Positions 54,624 to 64,000 of a stretch of DNA of 64,000 nt are shown piece by piece (position 1 is the stretch's first letter; every line of letters starts with the position of its first letter). Below the pieces are notes generated by a model, which saw only the letters and a list, made by a program, of their open reading frames with translations, did not search any database and was not told the DNA's origin. Source of the stretch: Helianthus annuus (Eukaryota > Streptophyta > Magnoliopsida > Asterales > Asteraceae); the NCBI RefSeq assembly GCF_002127325.2, contig NC_035437.2:160129097-160193096 (forward strand). Reading direction: 5' to 3'. A program made the position numbers and the translations under genes.

Positions 54624-55636
54624 GAGTTGGCGGTGATGATCGTTGGTGGCTTTTATATTAGTATTTGTTATTTCGGGTGTTATTTTTGCATACTATTTCC
54701 AACACCCTCAGATTGTTTTGTATTTTAAAACATTTTACTTTTTGTTATGTCTTTATTTAAACTATTAGTATGCATGTACATTATGGTTTATTTGTGTTTA
54801 TCTATTACTGTTCTGTTTTGTTGTGCCATATGCCATACTTGCAGATTCTGGCTATCAAGTCTTTGATCGGAGCATATGACCAGACGTAGCTTTGGAAGTC
54901 TCGATTCATTTGATATCATCTTGAGGGGAGTACTATTATCCTTTTTCTCTATATTTCGGGTTTCGCATTGGGGACAATGCGAAGTTCAAGTGTGGGGAGG
55001 GGGTTAACTTTGTTAACTTTGTTTGTCCTCATATATCTAAAAAAAAAAAAATCAGAAAAATCATTCAAAAATACCTGTATTTTGTATATATTTTAGTAAA
55101 TAAACCGGTTGATTGTGTTTTAGAAAGCATCGGACTTGATGAAAACTCGACAAGCAAAATATTTTTGAAAAAAAGGAAACCGGAAAGCGTGACAAACAAA
55201 GAAAGACTTACATGATAGTTTTCACACTTTTACCCATTCCCTCCGTTACGTGAGCATATTTGAGCCTATTGTTATATATTTGTTCATTTCGGATATAGGA
55301 GTGAGCCGGATGTTATGTGTAATTTAGAATTTGTCACTAGTATGCTTGTTAAGACCATGAACTTGTGAATTCGTGTAAAAGTGATAGAGGCACTTAGATT
55401 ACCCCTTTGTTGTAAACCTTGTTCTTTGTGTTGTGCTTCCCGTTCACCTTATATTACCCTTTAGGATTAACCATGTCGAGCCTTCCCGTTTACCTTTGTC
55501 TACACAACATAATCGCCCACTTAGCCAAATTTAGCCTTTTTATGTTTTAAATCTTTTAGTGTTGAAACTCGGTCAAAATAATCGTTTAACTAGCGCTTGT
55601 TATAGTTTATTATTCGTTGTATAAATCCATTAGTTT

Positions 55637-55672
<36 letters not shown>

Positions 55673-56343
55673 AAAAAGCAAAAAACAAAAAAAAAAAAAA
55701 CAGAAAATAAAACACCCTAAAATAGGGTGAAGTAGACAAAATTCGAGCAATTTTGATTGATAAAATGATGAAATCTTGTTTATGAGCTCGTTGTCGCATA
55801 AGTCGCCTATTTAGGGCATTTGTATGTATAGTTTTGTTGTATTGCGCTTGTTAAACGTAACTACCGAGTTTTAACCGTTTCACCACTTTAAATATCCCTT
55901 TCCATACCCTTCGCCCAAGCCTAACGTTACACCCCGTAAAGACCTCTTGATTTACGCTTTTTCACATGTTAGTTGGTGGAGACGAGATCTTATGACAAGC
56001 TTATGATATTGCACATTTCATTGACAAGGCATTGAGTGTTTACACGTACACATTTTATGTATGTTTCACAAAGAAAACCGAGTGTGTGTGAACATTGTGA
56101 GTTGTGTGAAGATTAGCATGTTAAGTCAATTGAAAGTGAGTCACGACTTTTTGGTTATCTACATATATTTGCATACGCTTGTTTGGTTTGATTCATTTGA
56201 TGTTGTCTTCCGAAAAACCGGCTAACCGTTTGTAGTTCTTTTAATAAATAGTGTGTAAATTATCGTTCTTGTTTGATTCTATCTTTAATTGCATTTTAGT
56301 TTAGCTTGCTTGAGGACAAGCAAGGTTCAAGTGTGGGGAGATT
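54624..56343 (+). other. Long 3' leader of unit a, with poly(A) tracts
   Basis: AT-rich, non-coding. A run of about 33 A at 55639-55671 and A-rich strings after it. The word AAGTGTGGGGAG occurs twice: near 54990 (in a GAAGTTCAAGTGTGGGGAGG context) and as the true polypurine tract at 56329. Confidence 0.65.
56326..56343 (+). other. Polypurine tract before LTR b
   Basis: TTCAAGTGTGGGGAGATT directly before TGATATTCG. Typical of the Athila/Tat group. Confidence 0.85.
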
Positions 56344-58323
56344 TGATATTCGCTAATTTACACATATTTTAGTCCCCCATTTTATCCCCATTTTATGCGT
56401 TTTCGGCCGTAAAACCGTCATGCGGATACTTAATCATGTATACTTTTGTTTACAGGCCTAAAACAACATACCAGACAAGATGATAGTGAAAACGAGGATT
56501 TTTCGGGCGAAACGAATGAACTGCGAACATTCTGTGGAAAATTCTGACCTGGGCAAGTTGCACCCCCGTGCGGTTGGTGGCACCCCCGTGCGGATGCGAC
56601 AACAAGGCTCAGCTCGGCGTTGCACACCCAGTGCGATCAGGAGTGCAACGAAATATCGGGCACGCACCCCCGTGCGGTTGGTGGCACCCCCGTGCGGATG
56701 CGACAACAAGGCTCATCTCGGCGTTGCACACCCAGTGCGATCAGGAGTGCAACGAAATCTCGGGAACGCACCCCCGTGCGACTGGTTGCACCCCCGTGCG
56801 ACTGGTTGCACCCCCATGCGGATTCGATGACCAGCCCCGATCCCGGATATGCACGCCCGTGCACCCCAATGCACGCCCGTGCGAGACCGAAGACCAGTCA
56901 ACTCTGCTGATGTCATGCAGTATGGTGGACCACCACCAATAATTGCTTAAAGTGCACGGTCGTGCGATCGGAGAACGACCGTGCGACACCGAAAAAGCAT
57001 AAAAACAGAACATAACCATTCTATTAGTAATTCTGGACATTTTTGGGAGCTCTGCAGGCGATTTTGAGGCTCCGAAGGCTGCTGCTTTCACTCGGATTCA
57101 AGCCACATTGCCCGGTTTTGCTCATTTACTATCCAGATTCTCATTCTTATGCTTGTTTATGGTTTGGTTTCTCAAATCTTTCCATTATTTTGTTATGTTT
57201 CAAGCATTTAGACTGATTACTATGTATTAATGTAAGCCTTTGGGCAAAAACACAACAATCCCTTGCCTGATTATAACCATTAGTATGTTGATCTATGTTT
57301 GTAATGAAACTTTGAAGTATTTTCTATGATTATCTTTGATGATTAGTTTGCAACCTTGTTGTTGATATTGATTTCTTGATTATAAGTAATTGTGTTGGAT
57401 GATTAGTGCTTGGTTAGGTAAGATAGTTGAAAAATGAAGCTTATTTAATCATGTATTAGTAAACTTTTAATTTGGTTAACTAGCTTAACTTGGTTAAAAT
57501 GTGGGCACCATGATACTCTAACGGGTTAGTGGTTTAATAAAATGTAATTATTGTTAATCAAGAAAGCTTGCCTTCACGGAAGGACTCTAACGGGTTAGAT
57601 GGTGTTGTTATGAATTCTTGCCATGATTTGTTAGCTTAGTTAGTAGTTTCGGCCAAAATTGCTATCTTGGTGAATTTATGCGCAAGATTTGTAAAATGAA
57701 CTCGGTTGTGATTTAATCTAGTTTATGCTTGTCTCGGTGGTTGCATTGTGTTTATCGGTGTTGCTTTCCTTGATTAAGTGAGGTTAGAAAACTCCTAACG
57801 GATGACTAACTTATTTTTAGGAGATTTTTGTAGACATTAATCAATCGCACGTTAAAGAACAATTTTAGGTGGTTAAAGTGTGTTTATCGTTTTAACTTTC
57901 CGAATGATTGTCATGTTAGGATTCCCGAAAGGGATACTAATTGTCTCGAAATGGAAAATTGACCGAATGCTCCTAGTGCCAAAACTGACTTAGTTGACAT
58001 GCTGTGGTTGTGTATTAAGCAAGGCTATTTATATATATTTTACTATGTTTTATAAGTATTTATTTATGCTTAATTTAGATTAATTAAAACCAAGACAATT
58101 TATGTTTTTACCGGTAATTTAGTGACAAAGGTCTAGTATTATTTCTCCGCCCAATTCCGTGGATCGATACTTGGTTCTTACCGATACTTTACTACATATA
58201 TGACGGGGTACACTTGCCTCTTTCGTGTGTGTTTTGATGTAAAAGTAATAATCACTTTTATAAATTTAAAACCAATTCGTGTGTAATTTCATTGTAAAAA
58301 TATGTGTAGTCACGCACGTACCA
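56344..58323 (+). repeat. LTR b (1980 bp)
   Basis: Same length as LTR a with about six substitutions. It is both the 3' LTR of unit a and the 5' LTR of unit b. A primer site follows at 58330-58346. Confidence 0.93.
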
Positions 58324-60198
58324 AGTTTTTGGCGCCGCTGCCGGGGAATGGCGAGTTTTAGGAACGACCCGAGTCATTGTGTTATCGGTGTATATACTTG
58401 TTAATATTTGTGTATATTTTTCGTGATTATTTATTTGTTGATTTATTTGTTAATAATTCTTGCTTTCAATTCAATTTATTCATTTTTGTGATTGTTTTAT
58501 ACACTTGTAAATTTTTATTCTATTTATCTGTTCAAATCCGGATTTATTTATTCATTTATTCTTTGAGTTTTCGGCTCTTAAAAATCATTCTTGTACCAGC
58601 CGATTCGATTATTTCCGTTACTTTAATTTTTATAAAAATTTCGGCCCATTTTCGGATTTTTATAAATTTTACAGCCTATATTTTTACATATTCTGCTTTT
58701 ATTCAGCAAAAAAAAAAAAAACAGCCTTATTATAATAATATAATATTCTTGTCGAGCAATTTTTCGTGTCCTCAACCCCTGCTCCCGACGCTGCTGAGCC
58801 TTCAGACGAACCCGAGCGTGATCTGAGGAGACGTCTTCATTAGAGATCCCGTGCGGTTGCGTTGCAACTCGCAGCAGTTGTGGACGAGCAGGTGGTATCC
58901 GCTGAGACAGAGGGCCCAGCCGACGAAGGACACATCATCATGGCTAACGACAAGAAGCGTGTTTACGAAAAAGCTTCATTCACGTTGGACAGGACCATAC
59001 ACAGTAAAAGAGGTATTTCCTTATGGGACTGTTGCAATAGAGAACGCGGACGGCGTTATTTTCAAGGTAAATGGGCATCGGTTGAAGGTTTACGTTGGAG
59101 GGCCGATCGAGTCGGCGGTGGAGGTTATCAAGCTCCACACCCCGCATACAGCTTAAGTGTGGGGACATGAGTCTTGCTATCGACTCGCCGACAAAAATTT
59201 AGCATGAGTCTTGCTATCGACTCGCCGACAAAAATTTAGCATGAGTCTTGCTATCGACTCGCCGACAAAAAATTAGCATGAGTCTTGCTATCGACTCGCC
59301 GACAAAAATTTAGCATGAGTCTACGCTACTGACTCGCGGATTAAAAATGTAGCAGGAGCGTCTTTGGCGCTATAGGGGCAAAATTGTCCGTTTTTATGTT
59401 TTTATAGTTTTAGCGTAATTTAGGTTAGTTAGGTAGTTTCCGATAGTTTGTACAGTTTCTATTCGTGCCGAGCGAGGGTTCTATGTTGCAATATTGTTAG
59501 AACAGTTGGTGTGTCGAAAAAATGGCGAAAAACGGACAAAACAGTTGCTGGAAATGGGTTCTACAGAAAAATCTGATCTGCAGCTGATGCACGCCCGTGC
59601 CAGGATACGCACGACCGTGCGTTTTCGAGGTTCCGGCACGGTGGGTCGCACCATCGGTGCATCACCGAGGAAAATGGAAATCGCCGGTTTCGCACGACCG
59701 TGCCAAAGGGCGAACGACCGTGCGGCAGGCTGAGGGCATTTTTGTCATTTTGCACATTATATATATCCTCATCTGCAGAAAAATCTATCATTCGCGAACC
59801 CTAGCGACTGCAGCCGTTCCAGAGCGGTTTTTACACCAAATAGCACGATTTTTCGCACGATCTCGCACCCAACTTCGCACGGTACGTCTCTAGTGTTAGA
59901 TTTCTTGTTTTCCCACTTTCTAGGTTAGATTTATTCCGATTCTTCAAGGAAATTTTTAGGGTTCTCTTCATAAACAAATCGAAACCCTAACCCTTGTTGA
60001 ATCGAAGTATCGTGAACACCTGGTTGACTTTCAGACCCCTGTTGACCCAATGCTTGTTAAAATTTTATAGAAATCAGGTTGTTCTAAGTACAGGGGTCGA
60101 AAACTGCAGAAACTGAACGGCACGGTCGTTCCTCAGGTGGAACGGACGTGCAGTTCCTACTTTTTCATATTTTCTGTTGTTGATCGGTGATGCACGGT
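58324..60198 (+). mobile_element. Truncated interior of unit b
   Basis: Nearly identical to 51188-53060: primer site, gag remnant, integrase scrap (58955-59156) and 37-bp repeats (59167-59330). It stops before the 442-codon ORF. At 60199-60203 the sequence switches to LTR sequence through AGTGC. Confidence 0.92.
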
Positions 60199-61788
60199 AG
60201 TGCGATCAGGAGTGCAACGAAATCTCGGGAACGCACCCCCGTGTGACTGGTTGCACCCCCGTGCGACTGGTTGCACCCCCATGCGGATTCGATGACCAGC
60301 CCCGATCCCGGATATGCACGCCCGTGCACCCCAATGCACGCCCGTGCGAGACCGAAGACCAGTCAACTCTGCTGATGTCATGCAGTATGGTGGACCACCA
60401 CCAATAATTGCTTAAAGTGCACGGTCGTGCGATCGGAGAACGACCGTGCGACACCGAAAAAGCATAAAAACAGAACATAACCATTCTATTAGTAATTCTG
60501 GACATTTTTGGGAGCTCTGCAGGCGATTTTGAGGCTCCGAAGGCTGCTGCTTTCACTCGGATTCAAGCCACATTGCCCGGTTTTGCTCATTTACTATCCA
60601 GATTCTCATTCTTATGCTTGTTTATGGTTTGGTTTCTCAAATCTTTCCATTATTTTGTTATGTTTCAAGCATTTAGACTGATTACTATGTATTAATGTAA
60701 GCCTTTGGGCAAAAACACAACAATCCCTTGCCTGATTATAACCATTAGTATGTTGATCTATGTTTGTAAGGAAACTTTGAAGTATTTTCTATGATTATCT
60801 TTGATGATTAGTTTGCAACCTTGTTGTTGATATTGATTTCTTGATTATAAGTAATTGTGTTGGATGATTAGTGCTTGGTTAGGTAAGATAGTTGAAAAAT
60901 GAAGCTTATTTAATCATGTATTAGTAAACTTTTAATTTGGTTAACTAGCTTAACTTGGTTAAAATGTGGGCACCATGATACTCTAACGGGTTAGTGGTTT
61001 AATAAAATGTAATTATTGTTAATCAAGAAAGCTTGCCTTCACGGAAGGACTCTAACGGGTTAGATGGTGTTGTTATGAATTCTTGCCATGATTTGTTAGC
61101 TTAGTTAGTAGTTTCGGCCAAAATTGCTATCTTGGTGAATTTATGCGCAAGATTTGTAAAATGAACTCGGTTGTGATTTAATCTAGTTTATGCTTGTCTC
61201 GGTGGTTGCATTGTGTTTATCGGTGTTGCTTTCCTTGATTAAGTGAGGTTAGAAAACTCCTAACGGATGACTAACTTATTTTTAGGAGATTTTTGTAGAC
61301 ATTAATCAATCGCACGTTAAAGAACAATTTTAGGTGGTTAAAGTGTGTTTATCGTTTTAACTTTCTGAATGATTGTCATGTTAGGATTCCCGAAAGGGAT
61401 ACTAATTGTCTCGAAATGGAAAATTGACCGAATGCTTCTAGTGCCAAAATTGACTTAGTTGACATGCTGTGGTTGTGTATTAAGCAAGGCTATTTATATA
61501 TATTTTACTATGTTTTATAAGTATTTATTTATGCTTAATTTAGATTAATTAAAACCAAGACAATTTATGTTTTTACCGGTAATTTAGTGATAAAGGTCTA
61601 GTATTATTTCTCCGCCCAATTCCGTGGATCGATACTTGGTTCTTACCGATACTTTACTACATATATGACGGGGTACACTTGCCTCTTTCGTGTGTGTTTT
61701 GATGTAAAAGTAATAATCACTTTTATAAATTTAAAACCAATTCGTGTGTAATTTCATTGTAAAAATATGTGTAGTCACGCACGTACCA
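60199..61788 (+). repeat. LTR c, 5'-truncated (about 1585 bp)
   Basis: From 60204 it matches LTR position 396 to the end. The first 395 bp are missing. AGTGC at the joint is shared by the interior (53061-53065) and by the LTR (49598-49602). The 3' end CACGTACCA is followed by ACACC. Confidence 0.92.
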
Positions 61789-61793
61789 ACACC

Positions 61794-62310
61794 CAAATAA
61801 ATCACAATCAAATCCTAAAATTTTAATCAGAACACTCTATCATGCATGCAGTTTCCCTACCACATATTTTCACAAGCCTGTTCTAAAATTCTGAAACCTT
61901 GACTAGGACTTGGTTGAGAAGAGAACATAATAGATCATTTGCAGAGATGGATATAATATACAAATCAGCTGAGTTTTTCAATTTGATATAGGTTTTTCGG
62001 TTTTCTTTTGGGCACTAGAAGGCCTCTTTCGGTTGTAATTGATCTATAGCGCGACAACGTACAACTAGGTCAGCATGTATCTGGATGCAACAGAAGCTGA
62101 TATTGCCTAGCACCTCCAGGTCTTTGCTCACGCAAAACAAAGGAGATACATGAGTTTGTCAGAAAAGATTTCAGAACTAGAACAAAATTGTGTGTATCGG
62201 GATATCACACAAGCATTCAAATAGAAGTGTCCTAATTCCAAGTTACGTTCTTTCCTTAGGTCATAGTGTTTTGGTAAAAAATCAAGCAAGGATAATGCAA
62301 CCAAATCTTT
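61794..62310. other. Intergenic, nothing recognised
   Basis: AT-rich flank of the array insertion. No gene seen. Confidence 0.45.
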
Positions 62311-62981
62311 TGTTGTGAGGTTTGATGCTTGAATCTATGAACAATTGTATGAACAACTTGCAAATCAAATAAAGAGGTGACACAAGGATTTGTACGAGGA
62401 AAAAGCCCTTGATCAAGAGTTGATCTCCGGCATAAAAAACCTCGGGTGATGGAAACTACCGATCACCAACTAGGATTAATCAAAAGGTTATTACAACTCG
62501 GGATGATAACAAGCTTGTTACAAGGATCACTAGTGTGCAAAAGTGTAAAAATGTATGAAATCGCCAAGTAAACTGCCGAGAGCTGTTCGAGAGTGTGTGT
62601 GTTTGCTTAATTAGCCAAGTGTTCTCACTCAAGCTTGTCATCCCCTTTTTAAAATTAGAAATAACTAAACTAACTAACTATCCGCTAAATGTGCAAGCTT
62701 CCCACGATCTTCCACAACGTTCACAAAGCCATGCACGTGCGTAATATTGAAGGTATATTCCCCAAGAATATCGGTGAGTGTTAGTCCATGCCCATACTCC
62801 TGCAAAACAAGCTCACGTATAATGAAGACAATCGTTAGTATAAGGATAACAAATAAGGATCCTGAATCCTGATCCTGCAACACCTACTGAGGATCCTTAA
62901 TTCAAACAGAATTGAGGATCCATGATCCTGACAGTATTTGAGGATCCGTGATCCTTAGGATTGGAAAATCCTCCCCTAACA
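62311..62981 (-). repeat. LTR of a second retrotransposon (3' LTR, minus)
   Basis: Runs from TGTTGTGAGG to CCCCTAACA on +, with inverted TGTT/AACA ends. On minus the bases before it, ATATTTTGGGGGCAAT, look like a polypurine tract, so this would be the 3' LTR and the element continues to the right. AGGATCC words are clustered at 62855-62965. The left boundary is the less certain one. Confidence 0.6.
62855..62965. repeat. GGATCC palindrome cluster in the LTR
   Basis: AAGGATCCTGAATCCTGATC, GAGGATCCTTAATTC, GAGGATCCATGATCC and GAGGATCCGTGATCCTTAGG: four GGATCC palindromes plus several ATCCT half sites within 110 bp. Confidence 0.8.
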
Positions 62982-63133
62982 ATTGCCCCCAAAATATAAG
63001 GAGTAAAGTGTAAATTAGCGAGTTATATTTTCTTGATCTTATCTGCAACTAACTAACGGATATATAGCCGTTACAATCTAACTAGCCGTTGCAGATTATA
63101 CGTCATTGAAGCGACATCCCTGCAGAATCATCA

Positions 63134-63141
63134 TTATATAT
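63134..63141 (+). promoter_or_regulatory. TATA box of the duplicated segment
   Basis: TATATATA about 140 bp upstream of the ATG at 63277, followed by a pyrimidine-rich leader (TTCTCTCTCCTTTCTCTCTT). The same box is at about 63862 in copy 2. Confidence 0.55.
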
Positions 63142-63276
63142 AGGTTAGAGATAAGGACTAATGTGCATTTAAATTCGAGTAATACTCCCTTTAGATCCTC
63201 ATTCGAAGATCAAGCAGGTACTTCTCTCTCCTTTCTCTCTTCACCTTCTTACTCTGTTCCTTCTTTCTTTACACCC

Positions 63277-63627
63277 ATGGCCAAGATGACTTTAAGATCC
63301 TCACCGGCTAAGGATCACCAAAAAGATAGCCCCTTAAAGAGCCAAGGAATTATCAAAGATTCTCCGAAGGAACGTTGCTGCTTTACCGATCCTGAGATCG
63401 GCAGGATCCGTCACTGCTTTCCGGCAGACTCTGTCTTTAAACCTTTTGACCCCTCCTCCAAAAGTGATTTTGTTTCTAAAACCTGGGTTGCTTTTCTGGC
63501 CACTCCATTCCTGATAAGATACTCCTATCCTTTCCCTGCTTTCACCGAATCCTTCTTTTCTTTCACCGGCATGTGCTACATTCAAGCCATGCCAATGATG
63601 TGGAGGGTTTTATATACCCTAGAGTGA
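63277..63627 (+). pseudogene. Retroelement-linked antisense ORF (gypsy-type extra ORF), truncated by a stop
   Basis: Starts at ATGGCCAAGATGACTTTAAG (63277) behind a TATA and a leader, and codes 116 residues including KTWVAFLATPFLIRYSYPFP and SFTGMCYIQAMPMMWRVLYT. A TGA follows, after which LEQEGIELGMSELAELYNLV continues in the same frame before the second copy of the duplication begins. The wording recalls the plant gypsy-type transposon protein family found as an extra ORF in Tat-like elements. Its direction is opposite to the sense given by the purine tract at 62982-62997, which fits the antisense extra ORFs known near 3' LTRs. Family assignment is from memory and moderate. Confidence 0.6.
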
Positions 63628-64000
63628 ATTCTTGAGCAGGAAGGTATAGAGTTGGGGATGTCAGAATTGGCTGAATTGTATAACCTTGTGAGCCATGGTT
63701 CACACAGCTATCTGTTCAAACATAAAAGGAGTAAAGTGTAAATTAGCGAGTTATATTTTCTTGATCTTATCTGCAACTAACTAACGGATATATAGCCGTT
63801 ACAATCTAACTAGCCGTTGCAGATTATACGTCGTTGAAGCGACATCCCTGCAGAATCATCATTATATATAGGTTAGAGATAAGGACTAATGTGCATTTAA
63901 ATTCGAGTAATACTCCCTTTAAATCCTCATTCGAAGATCAAGCAGGTACTTCTCTCTCCTTTCTCTCTTCACCTTCTTACTCTGTTCCTTCTTTCTTTAC

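Larger units (their letters stand above)
49208..61788 (+). mobile_element. Athila-like Ty3/gypsy element with three LTRs in tandem
   Basis: Order: LTR a (49208-51187), interior a (51188-56343), LTR b (56344-58323), interior b (58324 to about 60198), truncated LTR c (to 61788). It is flanked by ACACC on both sides. LTR a and b are 1980 bp each and differ at about six sites by eye, so the insertion is young. The primer site TGGCGCCGCTGCCGGGG and the polypurine tract are typical of the Athila/Tat group. pol is almost entirely deleted. Only an integrase C-terminal scrap and a downstream ORF remain, so it depends on other elements. Confidence 0.93.
49203..61793. other. 5-bp target duplications of the three-LTR array
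   Basis: ACACC directly precedes the first LTR (49203-49207) and directly follows the last LTR (61789-61793). This shows that the whole 12.58-kb block occupies one insertion site. Confidence 0.92.
62999..64000 (+). repeat. 728-bp direct duplication, second copy cut by the window end
   Basis: AAGGAGTAAAGTGTAAATTA and the next 270 bp occur at 62999 and again at 63727, almost identical (one difference is CGTCATTG against CGTCGTTG). The second copy runs off the window just before the start codon equivalent. Confidence 0.93.

Noticed and set aside
60204..61788. A second, independent solo LTR insertion
   Set aside because: It lacks its first 395 bp, joins the interior by microhomology, and its right flank ACACC matches the left flank of LTR a, so it belongs to the same insertion.

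Overview
This is a plant nuclear window. It has spliced protein-kinase and leucine-rich-repeat genes with GT-AG introns, and most of the rest is nested LTR retrotransposons, hAT and Harbinger-type DNA elements, Helitron ends, SINEs and foldback repeats. The repeat style (TGTAACACCCC/GGGGTGTGACA LTR ends, GTACC foldbacks, CAACGCGG Helitron hairpins) suggests a eudicot, most likely Asteraceae. That placement is an inference from remembered repeat families, not a proof.

Gene island (about 25.8-38.5 kb). Three host genes are supported. A WNK-type Ser/Thr kinase lies on + (8 exons, 25834-29513, 552 aa, WNK8/10-like). A four-pass membrane protein of unknown function lies on - (30561-31022). A PIRL9-like plant intracellular Ras-group LRR protein lies on - (3 exons, 38442-32727, 511 aa). 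Their introns and spacers carry insertions: a complete 2.37-kb LTR element without coding capacity and a 460-bp foldback in PIRL intron 1, a MITE in (TA)n in WNK intron 6, and Harbinger- and hAT-type MITEs between the genes.

Left flank (0-25.8 kb). From left to right: a Helitron 3' end (1241), a SINE copy, a GTACC array hit by a full but decayed minus-strand Ty1/copia element (5867-10981), and a hAT-like MITE (11411-11733). Then comes a three-level nest: a decayed Ty3/gypsy element (12233 to about 22010) is split by a solo LTR (13446-20501), which is itself split by a 4.25-kb hAT transposon (15424-19675). Each level has its own target-site duplication. Small elements fill 22-25.8 kb.

Right flank (38.5-64 kb). 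It holds a second SINE copy, a 42-bp minisatellite, more GTACC foldbacks, Helitron ends, and a 5'-truncated retrotransposon with a 3' LTR at 44632-44978. The largest element is a young Athila-like insertion (49208-61788) with three LTRs in tandem and matching ACACC target duplications at its outer ends. Its pol region is almost gone, but one 442-aa Athila-type downstream ORF is intact. The window ends in another retroelement: a 3' LTR (62311-62981) followed by a 728-bp direct duplication of a promoter-like segment plus an antisense extra ORF.

I found no rRNA gene, no functional tRNA, no CRISPR array and no biosynthetic cluster. The most useful leads are the three-LTR array, the non-coding LTR element in the PIRL intron, the duplicated splice acceptor in the WNK gene, and the palindromic repeat families.
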